A stretch of DNA of 64,000 bases from Scleromitrula shiraiana. Its lineage: Eukaryota > Ascomycota > Leotiomycetes > Helotiales > Sclerotiniaceae. The stretch is from positions 1,860,001 through 1,924,000 of the forward strand of contig JABELC010000004.1 of NCBI GenBank assembly GCA_028455995.1. The letters are read 5' to 3'. Both the position numbers and the translations under genes were made by a program. Under the pieces are notes generated by a model that saw only the letters and a list, made by a program, of their open reading frames with translations, did no database searches and was not told the DNA's origin. Of this stretch, positions 60,123 to 64,000 are shown piece by piece; position 1 is the first letter of the stretch; every line of letters starts with the position of its first letter.

Positions 60123-61966
60123 ATGCCATTTAAAAAGGCATCTAATAATGATGCATCCATTATCAATGAGTCAGAACCGTTACTTGCACCACTTTCCGAA
60201 CCAACAGCAATAGAATCACAACTTGCAACTGTACCCAAATCATCCGAAGACGATGAAGATGATGATACGCCACTTCCTATGAAACAGATTCTATATCTGT
60301 GTTATGTCAGACTTGTAGAGCCTGTTGCTTTCTTTTCCGTATTTGCTTTTATAAGTCAGATGATATGGGAGATTAGTGATGGTGATAAAGGAGACGTTGG
60401 ATTCTCTACGGGCTTGATTGTTAGTACAACATATATCTAATCTAACTAGACCAGCTTTTCGCTTTAATTCAAGTTATACATGTTAACATGAAATGATAGG
60501 AATCGTTGTTCTCAATAACAGAAATGATGTTGATGATCTGGTGGGGAAAAGCCTCCGATAAGTTTGGTAGAAAGCCTGTAATGATAATCTCATTAATTGG
60601 TATCTCGTTCTCCGCTGCTGCTTTTGGGTTTGGTCAGGCGATATGGCAATTGGTTGTCCTTAGATGTCTTGCTGGACTTTTTGCTGGGACCGTTGTGTCA
60701 GTCTTTTCTATACATTTTTTATCTGATCTCTTACTAATAGAACAAAAGCACACTGCGAACAATGGTCTCGGAAAACAGTACTGCTAAAACTCAAGCTCGC
60801 GCATTCAGTTACTTCTCTGTGGCCGGAAACATTGGTATACTCGTTGGCCCTTTGATAGGTAGGTTGATCCTAATACGAACATTTGAACCATATTTTGACG
60901 AAATTCAGGTGGTGCCCTCTCGGAGCCAGCTAAACAATATCCTTCCATATTTGGTGGTATTAAATTCTTCAAACATTTCCCGTTTGCACTTCCAACAATT
61001 GCCACCGGATCGTTTGGTCTGAGCGCAGCATTTGTTGCCATATTTTTACTCAAAGAGGTCAGTGTTTCAATGAGACTATTACATTTATGAACATTACTAA
61101 TCAAACCTTAGACTTTGGGAAAGAGAGATTATTCGAAAGTAGGTGTTCGTGAAGGAATGACTATTCGAGAACTTCTCAATTATCCTGGTGTTTTTCGTTG
61201 CATTTATCTCTATTGGTACTTGTGTCTTATGGCCACTGTTTATACATCCGGTTCGTTGCTACCTCAAGAATTTTTCAGCACAATTCAAAAACCCTTACTA
61301 ACCCGCAATTTAGTACTTCCTGTATTTTGGTTCACACCTGTTTCTCTTGGCGGATTTGGATTCTCCCCATTTCAGATCTCCATGTTCATGGCATTAGCTG
61401 GTGGATCTCAAGCTTTCTGGATGATAGTTGTATTCCCTCCACTACATAAACGAATTGGAACAGTTGGTGTACTCCGTATTAGTGCATTCGTCTGGCCACT
61501 CTTTTTTGCCCTCTGTCCTTTCGCAAATCTCTTGAGACGTCAAGGATATGAGACTGTTTTCTGGTGTATTTACCCACCGTTTATGTCTATCGGGGCTGGT
61601 GTATCAATGGCTTTTAGTATGTTGTTTCTGTTCTACTATCCACACACATTTCTTATATCCTATCCCATTGCGCGAATGTAACTAATGTACAACCTAGCTT
61701 GTGGCCAGCTAGCGCTCAGTGATATATCTCCGTCATCTCGAACTCTAGGAACATTAAACTCCATAGCACTGGCATCAGTATCAGGCTTGAGAGCTGTCGT
61801 CCCAGCCATGTTTACCAGTATCTTCGCATATGGTGTCACGCATCAAATCCTATGGGGATATTTTGTGTGGGTATTTGAGGTTTTGGTTGCGCTTGGATTA
61901 ATCGCTTCGTTGCCATTATTACCCAAGGAGGCGTATGGCTTAAAGAAAAAGAGCAACGATGAATAA
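60123..61966 (+). CDS. MFS transporter (ZIFL1/TETA-like)
   Basis: Seven exons: 60123-60419, 60500-60696, 60749-60858, 60909-61057, 61112-61250, 61314-61616, 61698-61966, giving 487 aa in one frame. After an acidic cytoplasmic N-terminus, twelve membrane segments can be counted. The MFS motif A loop is GKASDKFGRKP between TM2 and TM3. Other family marks are VVLRCLAGLFAGTVVTLRTM, the motif C-like AGNIGILVGPLIGGALSEPA, the mid-protein VLPVFWFTPVSLGGFGFSP, and LALSDISPSSRTLGTLNSIA near the end. The pattern fits fungal drug/H+ antiporter-like members related to ZIFL1. The substrate cannot be predicted. Intron 5 (63 nt) lacks stops and is a multiple of three, so retained transcripts would stay in frame. 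Confidence 0.87.
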
Positions 61967-62741
61967 AAGGAATACCCAAGACTAGCATTTAGAGGGCTTA
62001 ACATATGGATAGATGAAATTATCAGACTAGACTTAGATTGATTTCATGTTCTTAAAAAATATTTAGAATTGATTATAGTACGCTGCGAAAAAACCAGGCA
62101 CTAAATATCGTCACCAAGTAAGACAACAAATTATCTATTCCTCTTAACCACAATTTGGATATCGAGAGTACACTCCTATTCATTTCGTTATAATAAATCT
62201 CTCATCAAATATCCTTCCGCATTTCCTCCCAAATGATGGAAGCATTCCACATAACATATTCGATGCGACCTTAACCTCCCACTACTCTTCGAATTTGGTC
62301 ACCGCCTGATAAAAAATCACACTCGTTTTATTACTCCCTGTTTCTAACATTGCCAAATAAACCAAACACATGATCTCACTACTCGTGTCACACGTCGGTC
62401 TTGGTAAGAAAATATATAAGGGAGAGCCAAGCCCCCAAGTAATATCTCCATAACTCCGGTTTCATGATTCCCTTATTGAGTTTCGGACCTCTCCCTTTTA
62501 TTCTTGTGTTTCTATATAAATTTCGTTTCGATATATATAAATAGCATTTCATTCTTTTAAATTTCTCATATAATAGGTAAACCCTTAGACCTGAGATTTC
62601 AATCAACTTGAATCATCACTCAATCAACCATCCAAATCTTACTCCCTCTTCACTTCAATCATCCACCCATCAATCTCTCAACTCATTCTCTCCACCTAAG
62701 ACAAATAATATTCCCGTTCTTCTACATCTCAGCTCAATAGA
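61967..62741. other. Intergenic region
   Basis: No supported gene. A CT-rich leader at about 62620-62730 (many CAATC and CTCC words) precedes the ATG at 62742 and looks like a fungal transcription start region. Confidence 0.5.
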
Positions 62742-63047
62742 ATGCACAAATCCATTCTCTCCAATCTAAACCTAAACCTCCCCACAACCCGCCGCCTCAT
62801 CAAACAAATCACCCATTCCCACCGCGACGCCAGCACCATCACAACGAGCAACCCATCGTCCGCTCCAATCCCATTGCAATACATCTATATGAATAGATTG
62901 CAGTCGAAGGCTAGATACATGCCTTCCCCAACGAAGGTTCTGAGGGTATCCGAGGGTACTGGGAAGGCGATCGAGAATGGGATTGGGGCTGGAGTGGAAA
63001 TACTCTCTACGACTGAATATGTCAGGTTCTTAGGTAGAGGATTTTGA
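62742..63047 (+). CDS. Small hypothetical protein (101 aa)
   Basis: Single open frame following a pyrimidine-rich leader. The N-terminus is Arg/Lys- and Leu-rich with no acidic residues for about 27 positions (NLNLPTTRRLIKQITHSHR), compatible with a mitochondrial presequence. The C-terminal half contains YMPSPTKVLRVSEGTGKAIE and GAGVEILSTTEYVRFLGRG. No family recognised. Coding status rests on composition, leader context and length only. Confidence 0.4.
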   Translation: MHKSILSNLNLNLPTTRRLIKQITHSHRDASTITTSNPSSAPIPLQYIYMNRLQSKARYMPSPTKVLRVSEGTGKAIENGIGAGVEILSTTEYVRFLGRGF

Positions 63048-64000
63048 GTGGGTGATGCGGGCGGTTGCTTGCTGGTTTAGAACGGTGAGGATTGAAGAGA
63101 TTGGGTACTCCAAAACGATCAACCATTGCGAGACCAAATACTCAAACAGTCTATAATCCTAGCCTTCTATACTTTGAGCCATGCGCATGATCTATTTTCA
63201 AGAAAGGCAACAACTTCGACCCCAAGAGATTTGGGGTTTTACCAGCAAAGCTTCATCCAATTATTGCTTAACTGGAGAGAGAAAGTCTAGGATAGGAAGC
63301 GGATGGTTGGATAAACACTCGCTTTTCGACGAAGGTGTTCCTAGAAAAGCTACAGGCGCTTCCAACCTTGGAGTGTGAAGGACCGAGCTCTGAGAGGCCG
63401 AGATATGCGCTATGATAATTGTGCCTGGAGTTTATCAGATTGGGGCTTTTCCTTTTTTTCGATTTTAGTTCACTTTGAGAGTTAGATTGGTTTTGGGCCT
63501 CGAAGGGGTTATGAAGCGAAATTTGGATGAAAATTGGACAATTCCATTACTTGTTTCTCATCAATTGCTTAGAATGATTAAAGGACTATTTCCCAGCTCA
63601 AAAGATATAATGATTAATTCCTGGTTCGTGAATCGTTTGTAAGGATTAGTTGAAATTTGTTTGGTGAGGTTCGCCCTTGTAAGGAAAAGAAAGGGGGATA
63701 TACCAACTGCCCATACTTTATGATCATAGATATTCGAGGGGAAAATCCTCTTTGCTGATGAAAAGTGTAATAGTTAGAGAATATTAATGAACTAAAGCCT
63801 CATGCAATGACAGTCTCAATGCTCTGCAGTCGTGGATTGGTAGGTGTTGATGAAATGATGTACTGTAGTGAAAAATGCGTGGCTGCGGGATTCGCGGCTA
63901 TTTTTAGGTCCTGCAAGGAATTCAACTTGATATCTCTAGCCATCCAACATTGTTGTGAGATTGTCTATGAGAACTCCAACGGTACGCTTGTTTTTTCACA
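63048..64000. other. Terminal interval of window
   Basis: Short open frames only (for example 63181-63378), without motif support. No feature claimed. Confidence 0.4.

Overview
The window looks like nuclear DNA of a filamentous ascomycete, most likely Leotiomycetes (Helotiales or Sclerotiniaceae; inferred from gene content and from the mix of genic sequence with very AT-rich blocks). Introns are short (about 47-80 nt) with GTRAGT-type donors and CTAAY branch sites. The AT-rich blocks carry decayed transposons and look RIP-mutated. I found no rRNA, tRNA or CRISPR.

Layout. 1-7190 is an AT-rich block with a decayed Ty3/Gypsy element on the plus strand; the reverse transcriptase YxDD box is still readable at 3641-3667. 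7189-17551 holds three tandem minus-strand members (A, B, C) of a multi-exon family I do not recognise. Of 18 introns I could place, 17 are phase 1 and 13 split a tyrosine codon in the same way. All three members carry stops or frameshifts, but B is nearly intact. This is the most unusual part of the window. 18.1-22.1 kb has a DUF4202 protein, a basic lineage-specific protein and a SAT4-type (fungal rhodopsin-fold) membrane protein. 22.1-25.6 kb is gene-free and rich in simple repeats. 25.6-32.7 kb has the SREBP escort protein SCAP, a 3-ketodihydrosphingosine reductase and a degenerate J-domain protein, so two genes of sterol and sphingolipid control sit side by side.

33.2-37.2 kb is a second AT-rich block. 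It has nested elements with long terminal inverted repeats, a pair of direct repeats at its edges and a small GC-richer minisatellite. 37.6-39.2 kb holds a second SAT4-type protein, followed by 4.1 kb with no gene I can support. 43.4-53 kb is ordinary genic sequence: a conserved hypothetical, Mediator subunit 5, Sas10/Utp3 (ribosome biogenesis) and a secreted GH18 chitinase with chitin-binding modules. 54-64 kb has a hypothetical gene, a truncated FMN-dependent dehydrogenase next to a complete flavocytochrome b2-type lactate dehydrogenase, a seven-exon MFS transporter and a small hypothetical gene.

Exon coordinates were derived by hand from splice signals and reading-frame continuity. They have not been checked against transcripts.
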